Source of the DNA: an uncultured Ruminococcus sp.
GTDB lineage: Bacteria; Bacillota; Clostridia; Oscillospirales; CAG-272
Assembly: GCA_902791785.1 (NCBI GenBank)
Contig: CADAXH010000088.1
Span: 1-5,680 of the forward strand
Direction: 5' to 3'
Length of the DNA stretch: 5,680 bases
Part shown: positions 1 to 5,633 of the stretch, piece after piece
How positions within the stretch are numbered: the stretch's first letter is position 1
Layout: every line of letters begins with the position of its first letter
Position numbers and translations under genes: made by a program
The notes under the pieces: model-generated
The model's database searches: none
What the model saw: the letters and a program-made list of their open reading frames with translations, nothing else
Told to the model about the DNA's origin: nothing

Positions 1-829
1 CGAGTATATCTTCTTTAGAAAACACTGTGCCGAGGAAAATGCCCAGCTGCTTTATAATGCTGTCACCGACATCATGTCCGTAAGTGTCATTGACCGCCTT
101 GAAATGGTCAACGTCGAGGAGGAACATAATCCCTTTGTTTTTGGATTCGTCTGCCAGATACTCGTTTATTCCTCTTGTTATGGCACCTTTGTTCATGAGT
201 CCGGTTAAGTCGTCCGTATCTTTCTGAATTGCAAGCTGCCTCGAGAGTACAAATTCTTTGATTCTTATCGAACTTGAAATGACGTGCAGGAATATGCCTA
301 CTATTGTGTAAACAGTTAAGTTCAGAACATCCGTCTGCCATGCCACCGGCGACTTAATGCCTTGCATCCATACAAGGAATACCGAAGATGCGGCAACAAG
401 CTCTATTGTCATGAAATACGGCTTGTCTATAATAAACATCGGAAAGACAATTAAAAACACCAAAAAAGATGATGCGGGGTTTTCCGGTCTGTTCTGGGAT
501 ATGAGACCTCCGAAAACAAACAGCATTGACATTGAAAGATATATCAGGAGCTGAGGAACTATCGAATCTTTCTTCAGGACAAACAAAAACAGTACCGATG
601 CTATAACCGCGTATATCAGTAAAGCCAGATAGGCATACCTGTTTCCTACAATAATATCCATGCTCATGGAACTGATAAAAAGAGCTGCAAAAACAGGAAT
701 CATCAGAAGATGCAAAACCCTCCAGATACGAAAGTTTGACACGTATGCATCCTTTTTCAGTTCCCTGTACTGGTCTTTTTCAATGCCACAGTAACAGAAA
801 TAGTTGCGAATTGTTCTTAATACTTTCAT
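1..829 (-). CDS. GGDEF diguanylate cyclase with six-span membrane N-terminus, C-terminus cut by window edge (copy A)
   Basis: Predicted membrane diguanylate cyclase (2 GTP to cyclic-di-GMP). The frame is open from the ATG at 829-827 to the left edge, giving 276 residues. It begins MKVLRTIRNYFCYCGIEK, followed by about six hydrophobic segments (residues roughly 35-185), a short linker (SSSIRIKEFVLSRQLAIQKD), then the start of a GGDEF domain: DDLTGLMNKG and LLDVDHFKAVNDTYGHDVGD, which carry the first metal-binding Asp and the nucleotide-binding Asn/Asp. The sequence stops at FSKEDIL, exactly where the paralogue at 2467-3561 continues GRFGGDEF, so the signature motif itself lies outside and activity cannot be judged. 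Alignment to that paralogue needs no gap over all 276 residues. The start is chosen by this paralogy; unusually, no Shine-Dalgarno sequence lies just before it. Divergent from the HD-GYP gene at 1123. Confidence 0.93.
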   Translation of the reverse strand, partial: MKVLRTIRNYFCYCGIEKDQYRELKKDAYVSNFRIWRVLHLLMIPVFAALFISSMSMDIIVGNRYAYLALLIYAVIASVLFLFVLKKDSIVPQLLIYLSMSMLFVFGGLISQNRPENPASSFLVFLIVFPMFIIDKPYFMTIELVAASSVFLVWMQGIKSPVAWQTDVLNLTVYTIVGIFLHVISSSIRIKEFVLSRQLAIQKDTDDLTGLMNKGAITRGINEYLADESKNKGIMFLLDVDHFKAVNDTYGHDVGDSIIKQLGIFLGTVFSKEDIL

Positions 830-866
830 CGAAATCTGGGCAGACACACCCTTGACAAATGTCGTG

Positions 867-887
867 GGAGGACAGCCTTTCCTCCTT
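867..887 (-). promoter_or_regulatory. Leader hairpin enclosing a strong Shine-Dalgarno sequence far from the copy A start
   Basis: On the minus strand AAGGAGGA (887-880) is followed by a 7-nt loop and TCCTCC (872-867), giving a perfect 6-bp GGAGGA/TCCTCC stem. The consensus-like AAGGAGG ends about 51 nt before the copy A ATG (829), and no good start codon follows it at normal spacing. No ribosome site is visible directly before the ATG. It could be a translational control hairpin, the remnant of a lost start, or the site of a very short leader peptide. The hairpin is seen; the role is inferred. Confidence 0.35.
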
Positions 888-926
888 GTATTAATATGTT
901 TTGATAGGAAAAATACCAATCCATGA

Positions 927-957
927 AAATGATTTTGTTATTTTACCACAATCATTT
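927..957. repeat. Inverted repeat centred on the copy A -10 element (possible operator)
   Basis: AAATGATT at 927-934 and AATCATTT at 950-957 are perfect inverted copies separated by 15 bp. The dyad centre (942) falls inside the candidate leftward -10 element at 940-945, and the arms are about two helical turns apart, which is the geometry of a dimeric repressor site. The region is AT-rich, so an 8-bp dyad by chance is possible. Confidence 0.35.
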
Positions 958-963
958 GGTCAA
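940..963 (-). promoter_or_regulatory. Candidate promoter for copy A (extended -10 type)
   Basis: On the minus strand TGGTAAAAT (948-940) is an extended -10 element: TG, one base, then TAAAAT matching TATAAT at five of six positions. A -35-like TTGACC (963-958) lies upstream, but the spacer is only 12 bp, so the extended -10 would carry most of the recognition. The start of transcription would be near 933, leaving a leader of about 100 nt that includes the hairpin at 867-887. Confidence 0.4.
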
Positions 964-1027
964 TTCCATGTTTTTTTGTAAATAAGAAAAACGTATGCAA
1001 CATTTCATGCAAAAATGAAAAAAAACA

Positions 1028-1056
1028 TTGTATTGTTTAACCCCATATTGTAAAAT
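1028..1056 (+). promoter_or_regulatory. Candidate promoter for the HD-GYP gene
   Basis: TTGTAT (1028-1033), a 17-bp spacer, then TAAAAT (1051-1056), which matches TATAAT at five of six positions. Transcription would start near 1063 with a leader of about 60 nt. An overlapping alternative is TTGTTT (1033-1038) with TAATTT (1056-1061), also spaced 17 bp but with a poorer -10. The -35 is weak in both, so an activator is possible. Confidence 0.4.
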
Positions 1057-1122
1057 AATTTATTGGAGACGTGTCTTGATCGATAGATTTTTGTACTATC
1101 TACATTAGGAAAGGAGTCGGCA

Positions 1123-2388
1123 ATGGATTTTTACCTGAGTTCAATTATCCTGATAGAACTGCTCATGATTGCAATGGTTTTCCATGTAATCAGGCATTCA
1201 GGATTCAACAAAGTTCAGAAGACATGGTATCTTGTTACATTCTTCTCAGTAATGTTCTGCGCCCTTGCCGAATACTTCGTTCACTGCGGATATTATGATC
1301 AGAAATTTGCAGTTCCGCTCACCATAATAACTATTATACAGTTCTCAACAGCGCCCGCTATGGCCGTGTTCTTCTCAGGTGCACTCGGTATGCATAAACA
1401 GGCCAAAAGAGCCATCTGGTTCTTCATACCGCATGCTCTTATGGAGATTATATCAGCTCCGTTCGGATGGATTTTCTATTTTGCAGAAGACGGATATCAC
1501 AGAGGAAATCTGTTTGTAATCTACTCTGCCTTCTATTTCCTAAGCCTTATTTATCTGATGTCGAGCATGTTCATTGTCGGAAAGAAATTCAGACACAGGG
1601 ATGTTTCCACAATTGTTATGGCCGTTGTTATACTGATTGCAGGAATTGTTCCGGTAACATTCTTGAACATTCACACTGCATACATAAGCATAGGTATGGC
1701 GGCCTGCCTTTGCTACATATATTACAATGACCTTGTTCAGGAAGACACGCGTTCCGACCTCATATCAAATCAGAAAAAGATCACAGAGATGCAGGAACAC
1801 ATGATCTCAGGACTTGCCGGAATCATTGAGAGCCGAGACACCGAGACCGGACAGCACGTTGCAAGAACAAGAGACTATGTAAAGATAATCGCAGAAGGCG
1901 CCATGAAAGACGGCGTTTACGCAGATCAGATAAATAAAGAATACGTCGACCTCATTTACACTCTCGCGCCTATGCACGATGTCGGTAAAATTGTGGTATC
2001 TGACACGATTCTCAAAAAGCCCGGCAAACTGACACCCGAAGAGTTCGAACAAATCAAACTGCATGCCGCATCAGGCGGAATAGTAGTCCGCAGGATCCTC
2101 GACGGAATAACAGACGAAAACTACATCAAGTTTGCTTCAGACATTGCTACTTATCACCATGAAAGATGGGACGGAACAGGATATCCCGAGAAGCTTAAAG
2201 GCGAAGAGATACCTCTCTGTGCAAGAATAATGGCGATTGCAGACGTTTACGATGCCCTCATATCCGAAAGATGCTACAAAGAGCCAATACCTCCGGAAGA
2301 GGCACTGAAGGTCATCAAGGAAGAATCAGGAACACACTTTGATCCGAAACTTGCTGAAGTATTCCTGAAGTACATAGATAAAACATAA
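1123..2388 (+). CDS. Membrane-bound HD-GYP domain protein, probable cyclic-di-GMP phosphodiesterase
   Basis: 421 residues; predicted to hydrolyse cyclic-di-GMP to pGpG or GMP. Residues about 4-203 form roughly seven hydrophobic segments resembling 7TM sensor N-termini of bacterial histidine kinases; the ligand is unknown. Residues about 204-235 form a polar, probably coiled-coil linker, followed by the HD-GYP domain (236-420). Visible motifs: ESRDTETGQH (H245), the HD pair H285-D286 with K289 in MHDVGKI, H314, HHERWDGTGYP at 345-355 (GYP 353-355), RIMAIADVYDAL (D374, D377), R383/Y385-K386 and GTHFDP (H405). All the usual metal and catalytic residues appear present, so it should be active. The start is supported by AAGGAG (1111-1116) six bases before the ATG. 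It is monocistronic, divergent from copy A and convergent with the cyclase at 2467-3561, and is the degrading partner of those two genes. Confidence 0.95.
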   Translation: MDFYLSSIILIELLMIAMVFHVIRHSGFNKVQKTWYLVTFFSVMFCALAEYFVHCGYYDQKFAVPLTIITIIQFSTAPAMAVFFSGALGMHKQAKRAIWFFIPHALMEIISAPFGWIFYFAEDGYHRGNLFVIYSAFYFLSLIYLMSSMFIVGKKFRHRDVSTIVMAVVILIAGIVPVTFLNIHTAYISIGMAACLCYIYYNDLVQEDTRSDLISNQKKITEMQEHMISGLAGIIESRDTETGQHVARTRDYVKIIAEGAMKDGVYADQINKEYVDLIYTLAPMHDVGKIVVSDTILKKPGKLTPEEFEQIKLHAASGGIVVRRILDGITDENYIKFASDIATYHHERWDGTGYPEKLKGEEIPLCARIMAIADVYDALISERCYKEPIPPEEALKVIKEESGTHFDPKLAEVFLKYIDKT

Positions 2389-2404
2389 TGACGAACCAAG
2401 TATT

Positions 2405-2445
2405 AAGGGGTTGTTAAGAAATTTAAGTTCTTAACAGCCCCTTTT
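2405..2445 (+). terminator. Rho-independent terminator of the HD-GYP gene, possibly bidirectional
   Basis: AAGGGGTTGTTAAGAA (2405-2420), a 7-nt loop, then TTCTTAACAGCCCCTT (2428-2443): a 16-bp stem with one G-U wobble, followed by a run of T to 2445. It begins 16 bp after the HD-GYP stop codon. Read on the minus strand it lies downstream of the 2467-3561 gene, but there it forms a C-A mismatch at the wobble position and the T run is poor, so it suits the plus strand better. Confidence 0.85.
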
Positions 2446-2466
2446 CCGATTTGCAAATTATTTTTG

Positions 2467-3561
2467 TTACCCCTTGTAGATGTTGTATTTCACAGTTCTG
2501 TAGGTCTTGGTTTCATAGAGTGCAATATCCGCCTTTTTGAAGATTTCGGAATAGTTCTTTTCTTCTCCTCTGTATATAGCAATACCCATGCCTACGGATA
2601 TTGTCTGTTTTCCGTCCGGAACAAGAACATGTTCTGCAACACCTTCTGCTATTACATTGGCAGAGCTTTCCGCCAGTGTGACTGCATCTGTGTCCTTTAT
2701 GAATACTATGAACTCGTCTCCGCCGAATCTTCCCACTATTTCGTCTTTTGTAAATACGCTGCTGAGAAAGGCACCCAGCTGATTTATTACGCTGTCTCCG
2801 ACGTCATGTCCGTAAGTGTCGTTTACTGCCTTGAAATGGTCAATGTCGAGAATGAACAGAATACCTTTGTTCTTTGTTTCGTCTGCCAGGTATTCGTTTA
2901 TTTCCCTCGTTATCGCACCTTTGTTCTTGAGTCCTGTCAGATCGTCCGTATCTTTCTGAACCGCAAGCTTTCTCGACAGGACAAATTCCTTGATTCTTAT
3001 TGAACTTGAAATGACATGAAGAAGGATTCCCACAACAGTGTAAACAATTATGTTTACAACATCGGTTTTCCATACCAATTCAGGCTTTACGAAGTACATC
3101 CATGCCAGATACACGGAAGATGCCGCAGTGAGCTCTATGGCCATAAAAAACGGCTTGTCTATCATAAACATCGGACAGATGAGAAGCAGAGCTATGAATG
3201 TCGTTGCAGGGTTTTCAGGTTTGTTTTGTGTTATGAGGGCACCGAAAACAAACAACAGGGAAATCGACAGATAGCAGAACAGCTGTGCAACCAATGAATC
3301 TTTCTTGAAAACAAACAGAAACAGTATTGATGCTGTAAGTGAATAAATGAAGAAACCAAGATAGAAAAACATGTTGTCCTTCATCAGACTCACCGTCAGT
3401 GAGCCTATGAAGAGGAATGCAAAAATGACCGCCATCATACAGTGCAGAATGCGCCATATCTGGAAGTTCGAAACGTAGGCGTCTTTTTTCAGTTCCCTGT
3501 ACTGTTCCTTTTCAATTCCGCAGTAACAGAAATAGTTGCGGATTATTCTCAATACTTTCAT
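2467..3561 (-). CDS. GGDEF diguanylate cyclase with six-span membrane N-terminus (copy B, complete)
   Basis: 364 residues; predicted to make cyclic-di-GMP from two GTP at the inner face of the membrane. A conserved amphipathic N-terminus (MKVLRIIRNYFCYCGIEKEQY) precedes about six hydrophobic segments (roughly 35-59, 65-85, 91-111, 119-134, 137-156, 168-185), a linker helix (186-203) and a full GGDEF domain: DDLTGLKNKG (206-215), ILDIDHFKAVNDTYGHD with D239, N247 and D248, RFGGDEF with the motif at 280-284, and the C-terminal KKADIALYETK (342-352). The active site looks intact. The RxxD inhibitory site is missing: the aligned residues are T271-K-D-E274. The start is supported by AAAGGAAAG just upstream and by a sigma-A promoter. 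No sensory domain other than the membrane block is visible, so the input signal is unknown. Close paralogue of the gene at 1-829. Confidence 0.96.
   Translation of the reverse strand: MKVLRIIRNYFCYCGIEKEQYRELKKDAYVSNFQIWRILHCMMAVIFAFLFIGSLTVSLMKDNMFFYLGFFIYSLTASILFLFVFKKDSLVAQLFCYLSISLLFVFGALITQNKPENPATTFIALLLICPMFMIDKPFFMAIELTAASSVYLAWMYFVKPELVWKTDVVNIIVYTVVGILLHVISSSIRIKEFVLSRKLAVQKDTDDLTGLKNKGAITREINEYLADETKNKGILFILDIDHFKAVNDTYGHDVGDSVINQLGAFLSSVFTKDEIVGRFGGDEFIVFIKDTDAVTLAESSANVIAEGVAEHVLVPDGKQTISVGMGIAIYRGEEKNYSEIFKKADIALYETKTYRTVKYNIYKG
2733..3561. repeat. Diverged direct repeat of 1-829 (duplicated cyclase gene)
   Basis: This stretch aligns with 1-829 at a constant offset of 2732 bp, in the same orientation, with no insertion or deletion seen at protein level. 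Several exact runs of 19-20 bases are shared, for example around 211-229/2943-2961 and 791-808/3523-3540, with many synonymous and conservative changes between them. The copies flank the HD-GYP gene, so recombination between them could in principle delete it, though the divergence makes this less likely. Confidence 0.85.
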
Positions 3562-3567
3562 AAGTAC

Positions 3568-3583
3568 TTTCCTTTTATAAAAG
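3568..3583 (-). promoter_or_regulatory. Ribosome binding site of copy B, overlapping a small palindrome
   Basis: On the minus strand AAAGGAAAG (3576-3568) lies six bases before the ATG at 3561, supporting that start. It overlaps the perfect 12-bp palindrome CTTTTATAAAAG (3572-3583). Its central gap is too short for a strong RNA hairpin, so it is probably incidental, or a DNA site. Confidence 0.6.
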
Positions 3584-3620
3584 ATTTTGCGTGCAGGTGA
3601 AATTGTAATCTCTGGAAATA

Positions 3621-3649
3621 ATTAAAGCATATCAAAAGAACAATTTCAA
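3621..3649 (-). promoter_or_regulatory. Sigma-A promoter of copy B
   Basis: On the minus strand TTGAAA (3649-3644), exactly 17 bp, then TTTAAT (3626-3621), with TGC directly before the -10 giving an extended -10. The expected transcription start is near 3614, about 53 nt before the ATG. This is the best promoter match in the window and lies between the upstream terminator and the gene, so copy B is independently transcribed. Confidence 0.7.
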
Positions 3650-3659
3650 GACCAAGCGC

Positions 3660-3697
3660 AAAAAACGGCCAAGGTCTTTTTGGACCTCAGTCGTTTT
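3660..3697 (-). terminator. Rho-independent terminator of the LRR lipoprotein gene
   Basis: On the minus strand AAAACGACTGAGGTC (3697-3683), a 6-nt loop (3682-3677), then GACCTTGGCCGTTTT (3676-3662), followed by two more T (3661-3660). The 15-bp stem has two G-U wobbles and a single mismatch in minus-strand RNA. Read on the plus strand the same positions give two mismatches, so the structure is tuned for the minus strand, matching the gene that ends at 3727. Confidence 0.85.
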
Positions 3698-3726
3698 CTT
3701 TGTCATATGTCAGTCGGTAATGGACA

Positions 3727-5457
3727 TCATTTGAGTTTTACAACTCCGTCTATGCAGTGAATTTCATCCACACCTAAATCTATTTTTTTATCTCCGTTTT
3801 CTCCTGCTACGGAACTCTCAAAATAGGATGGTTCATATCCTCTGAAAATTCTCACCTGTTTCCACTGTTCCATTGTGCCGTTGTAATTGACAATAATGGG
3901 ATCACCTGTCATTTGAAATGCATTTGAATAGATAGTGGATACGCTTTCCGGTATTGTTAAACTCTTCAGGCTGTTGCAATGATAGAATGCTTCTCTTCCT
4001 ATGCTTCTGACACTGCCTGGGATTATTAAATTCTCAAGATTTTCACAACAAGAAAATGCCTCGTCCCAAATATATGTCAAATTGCATGGCAAAGAGATAT
4101 TTTTCAGACTTGAACACCTCAGAAATGCTCTGTCATATATGCTTGTAACAGTGTCCGGTATAGAAATATCTGTCAGGCCGCTGCAAAATGCAAATGCATC
4201 TCTTCCAATCTCTTCGACCCCATAAGGAATCACAATACTTGTCAAGCTTGAACAATATTCGAATGTTTCTTGATCAATTCTCTCCAGACCTTCGGGAATT
4301 GTTATTGATTCAAGTTTAGAGCACCCACTGAATGCTGCATATCCAATATATGTTACACTATCAGGAATTGTTACACTCTTAAGATCGTAACACCCCGTAA
4401 ATAACCCATCGTTTATCCTTGTTATTCCATCAGGAATAGTTACTTTTTCCAAACTTGAACAGTTTTTGAAGGCATAATTTCCAATTTCCGTAATACCATC
4501 AGGCAAACTAATCTCTTTTAAAGATTTACATCCAAAAAAAACAGATCCACCCACATTAACTACACTACCGGGAATTGTTATCGTTTCCAAGCTTTCGCAA
4601 TTATAAAACATTCCGGAATTCAAAGTTGTTATACCTTCAGGTAAAACAATAGTCTTCAAACTTGTGCATCCGATAAAAGCTTCGGCGCTGATATTTGTTA
4701 CACTGTTTGGTATGGTAATGCTCTGCAAATTTTTGCAATGTTCAAAAGCTCCGTATCTGATACTTACAACACTTTCAGGAATTGTTATTGAATGTAAACT
4801 CTGAGCACTCGAGAAGTCGTATTCGTCAATTATCTGTATAGTACTTGGAAGCGAGATATCTGAAGGGATACTATTTGAAACCAGTACTATTTCGGTCACT
4901 TCATTGTTGTATAGAATACCATCTATCAACCTGAAATTCGCAATACTCTCAGATATTTGCAAATTTGTTAAGTTCCAGCACATTCTTAATACACCAACAC
5001 CGATGCTGGTAACATTGTCCGGAATATTGATGCTGGTCAGTTTCAGACAAGCACTGAATGCATAGTCACCTATGGTTGTCACCGTACTTGGAAGAACAAT
5101 GCTCTCAAGAGATGTACATAAACTGAATGCCGAGTCTTCGATTCTCGTTACACCTTCGGGAATCGTAATGCTCTTCAAATTTCTGCATCCGGAAAAAGCG
5201 CCTCTCCCGATTGTTTTAATTCCTTCCGGAATCACAAAATTCTCCAAATCACTTCGGTTGGCAAATTGACCTTCTTCGATTTTTGTGGCGCCTTTGGGGA
5301 TTTGGACATCTTCTGTCTCTGAGTCTGTTTCGGTTTGTGTATCCGTTTGGATGTCCGTTTGTGTGTCATCTGGACCCTTTTCCGAATTACAGCTGTTCAA
5401 CACAAACATTGAAACAAAAACTAAGAGCAGTAGACATATAAATACTCTTTTCCTCAT
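3727..5457 (-). CDS. BspA-like leucine-rich-repeat (LRR_5) surface lipoprotein
   Basis: 576 residues. The N-terminus MRKRVFICLLLLVFVSMFVL is a signal peptide ending in L-N-S-C, a slightly atypical lipobox with lipidated Cys23, so the mature protein should be anchored to the outer face of the membrane. A Thr/Asp/Gln/Glu-rich spacer (about 30-50) is followed by about 18 repeats of 23 residues (71-519) of the form LxSITIPxxVTxIgxxAFxxCxx, the LRR_5 family typical of BspA of Tannerella and TpLRR proteins. Residues 163-220 break the pattern with an insert (IDGILYNNEVTEIVLV) as often seen in this family. The C-terminus has YNGTMEQWKQV and ends IHCIDGVVKLK, also usual for clostridial LRR_5 proteins. 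Family members mediate adhesion or host and protein contacts; no substrate can be assigned here. The start is supported by the signal peptide and GGGGG (5469-5465) seven bases upstream. The gene is monocistronic with its own terminator; no clear promoter is seen in front. Confidence 0.93.
   Translation of the reverse strand: MRKRVFICLLLLVFVSMFVLNSCNSEKGPDDTQTDIQTDTQTETDSETEDVQIPKGATKIEEGQFANRSDLENFVIPEGIKTIGRGAFSGCRNLKSITIPEGVTRIEDSAFSLCTSLESIVLPSTVTTIGDYAFSACLKLTSINIPDNVTSIGVGVLRMCWNLTNLQISESIANFRLIDGILYNNEVTEIVLVSNSIPSDISLPSTIQIIDEYDFSSAQSLHSITIPESVVSIRYGAFEHCKNLQSITIPNSVTNISAEAFIGCTSLKTIVLPEGITTLNSGMFYNCESLETITIPGSVVNVGGSVFFGCKSLKEISLPDGITEIGNYAFKNCSSLEKVTIPDGITRINDGLFTGCYDLKSVTIPDSVTYIGYAAFSGCSKLESITIPEGLERIDQETFEYCSSLTSIVIPYGVEEIGRDAFAFCSGLTDISIPDTVTSIYDRAFLRCSSLKNISLPCNLTYIWDEAFSCCENLENLIIPGSVRSIGREAFYHCNSLKSLTIPESVSTIYSNAFQMTGDPIIVNYNGTMEQWKQVRIFRGYEPSYFESSVAGENGDKKIDLGVDEIHCIDGVVKLK
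3901..5247 (-). repeat. Degenerate 69-bp tandem coding repeats of the LRR domain
   Basis: The DNA for residues 71-519 repeats with a 69-bp period (23 codons), recognisable by recurring ATT/ACI-CCx blocks for I-P and a Cys codon near the end of most units. The units are well diverged at DNA level, so this is an old array rather than a recent slippage expansion. One longer, degenerate unit (residues 163-220, about 4798-4971) divides the array into four units nearer the N-terminus and thirteen nearer the C-terminus. Confidence 0.85.
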
Positions 5458-5492
5458 AGTCTAACCCCCAATATGGCTCATTTTCAAGACTA

Positions 5493-5630
5493 GTGAACTA
5501 CCCACCACCTGTTTACACTGAGGTGGGGGCTTCATAGATGATTTGCATCATCCAATCTTTTTTACTCTTCGATGCAGGTAGCCCCACAAGCATAAGGAGT
5601 CTAGCCCCGGCGTCCCGACCGGTTATTTTT
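5493..5630 (-). ncRNA. Putative omega/re RNA (TnpB guide RNA scaffold)
   Basis: Several hairpins fold on the minus strand: CCGG(U)/(G)CCGG at 5622-5607; GATGAT-GCAA-ATCATC at 5552-5537, a perfect 6-bp stem capped by a GNRA tetraloop; and a terminal stem CCACCT/AGGTGG (5526-5521 with 5510-5505) extended by two outer C-G pairs past one mismatch. The GNRA loop exists only in minus-strand RNA, supporting that orientation. In the known family this RNA overlaps the 3' end of tnpB, binds TnpB, and uses the first roughly 16-20 nt outside the element as guide; here that would be minus-strand 5492 to about 5475. The 5' end is not defined and may lie beyond the window. Confidence 0.5.
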
Positions 5631-5633
5631 TTC

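Noticed and set aside
995..1012. Direct repeat ATGCAA-N6-ATGCAA just upstream of the HD-GYP promoter
   Set aside because: Only six bases are repeated in AT-rich DNA and the overlapping small dyad TTTCAT/ATGAAA (1003-1020) is equally weak, so I do not call an activator site.
1082..1100. Hairpin GATAG/CTATC in the HD-GYP leader
   Set aside because: A 5-bp, AT-rich stem with a 9-nt loop is too weak to be called a regulatory structure.
830..1122. A cyclic-di-GMP riboswitch in front of the GGDEF or HD-GYP genes
   Set aside because: I looked on both strands for the GEMM-I and GEMM-II conserved cores and found no match; the region contains only AT-rich promoter-like sequence and small hairpins.
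2464..3297. Plus-strand open frames opposite the cyclase gene, and similar short frames opposite the other genes
   Set aside because: They lie antisense to genes with clear domains, lack ribosome sites, and encode low-complexity Cys/Tyr/Phe-rich sequence typical of reverse-strand shadows.
5463..5498. A promoter for the LRR gene using CATATT (5475-5470) as -10 and GTTCAC (5498-5493) as -35
   Set aside because: The -35 is a poor match and transcription would begin about six bases before the ATG, leaving out the ribosome site.
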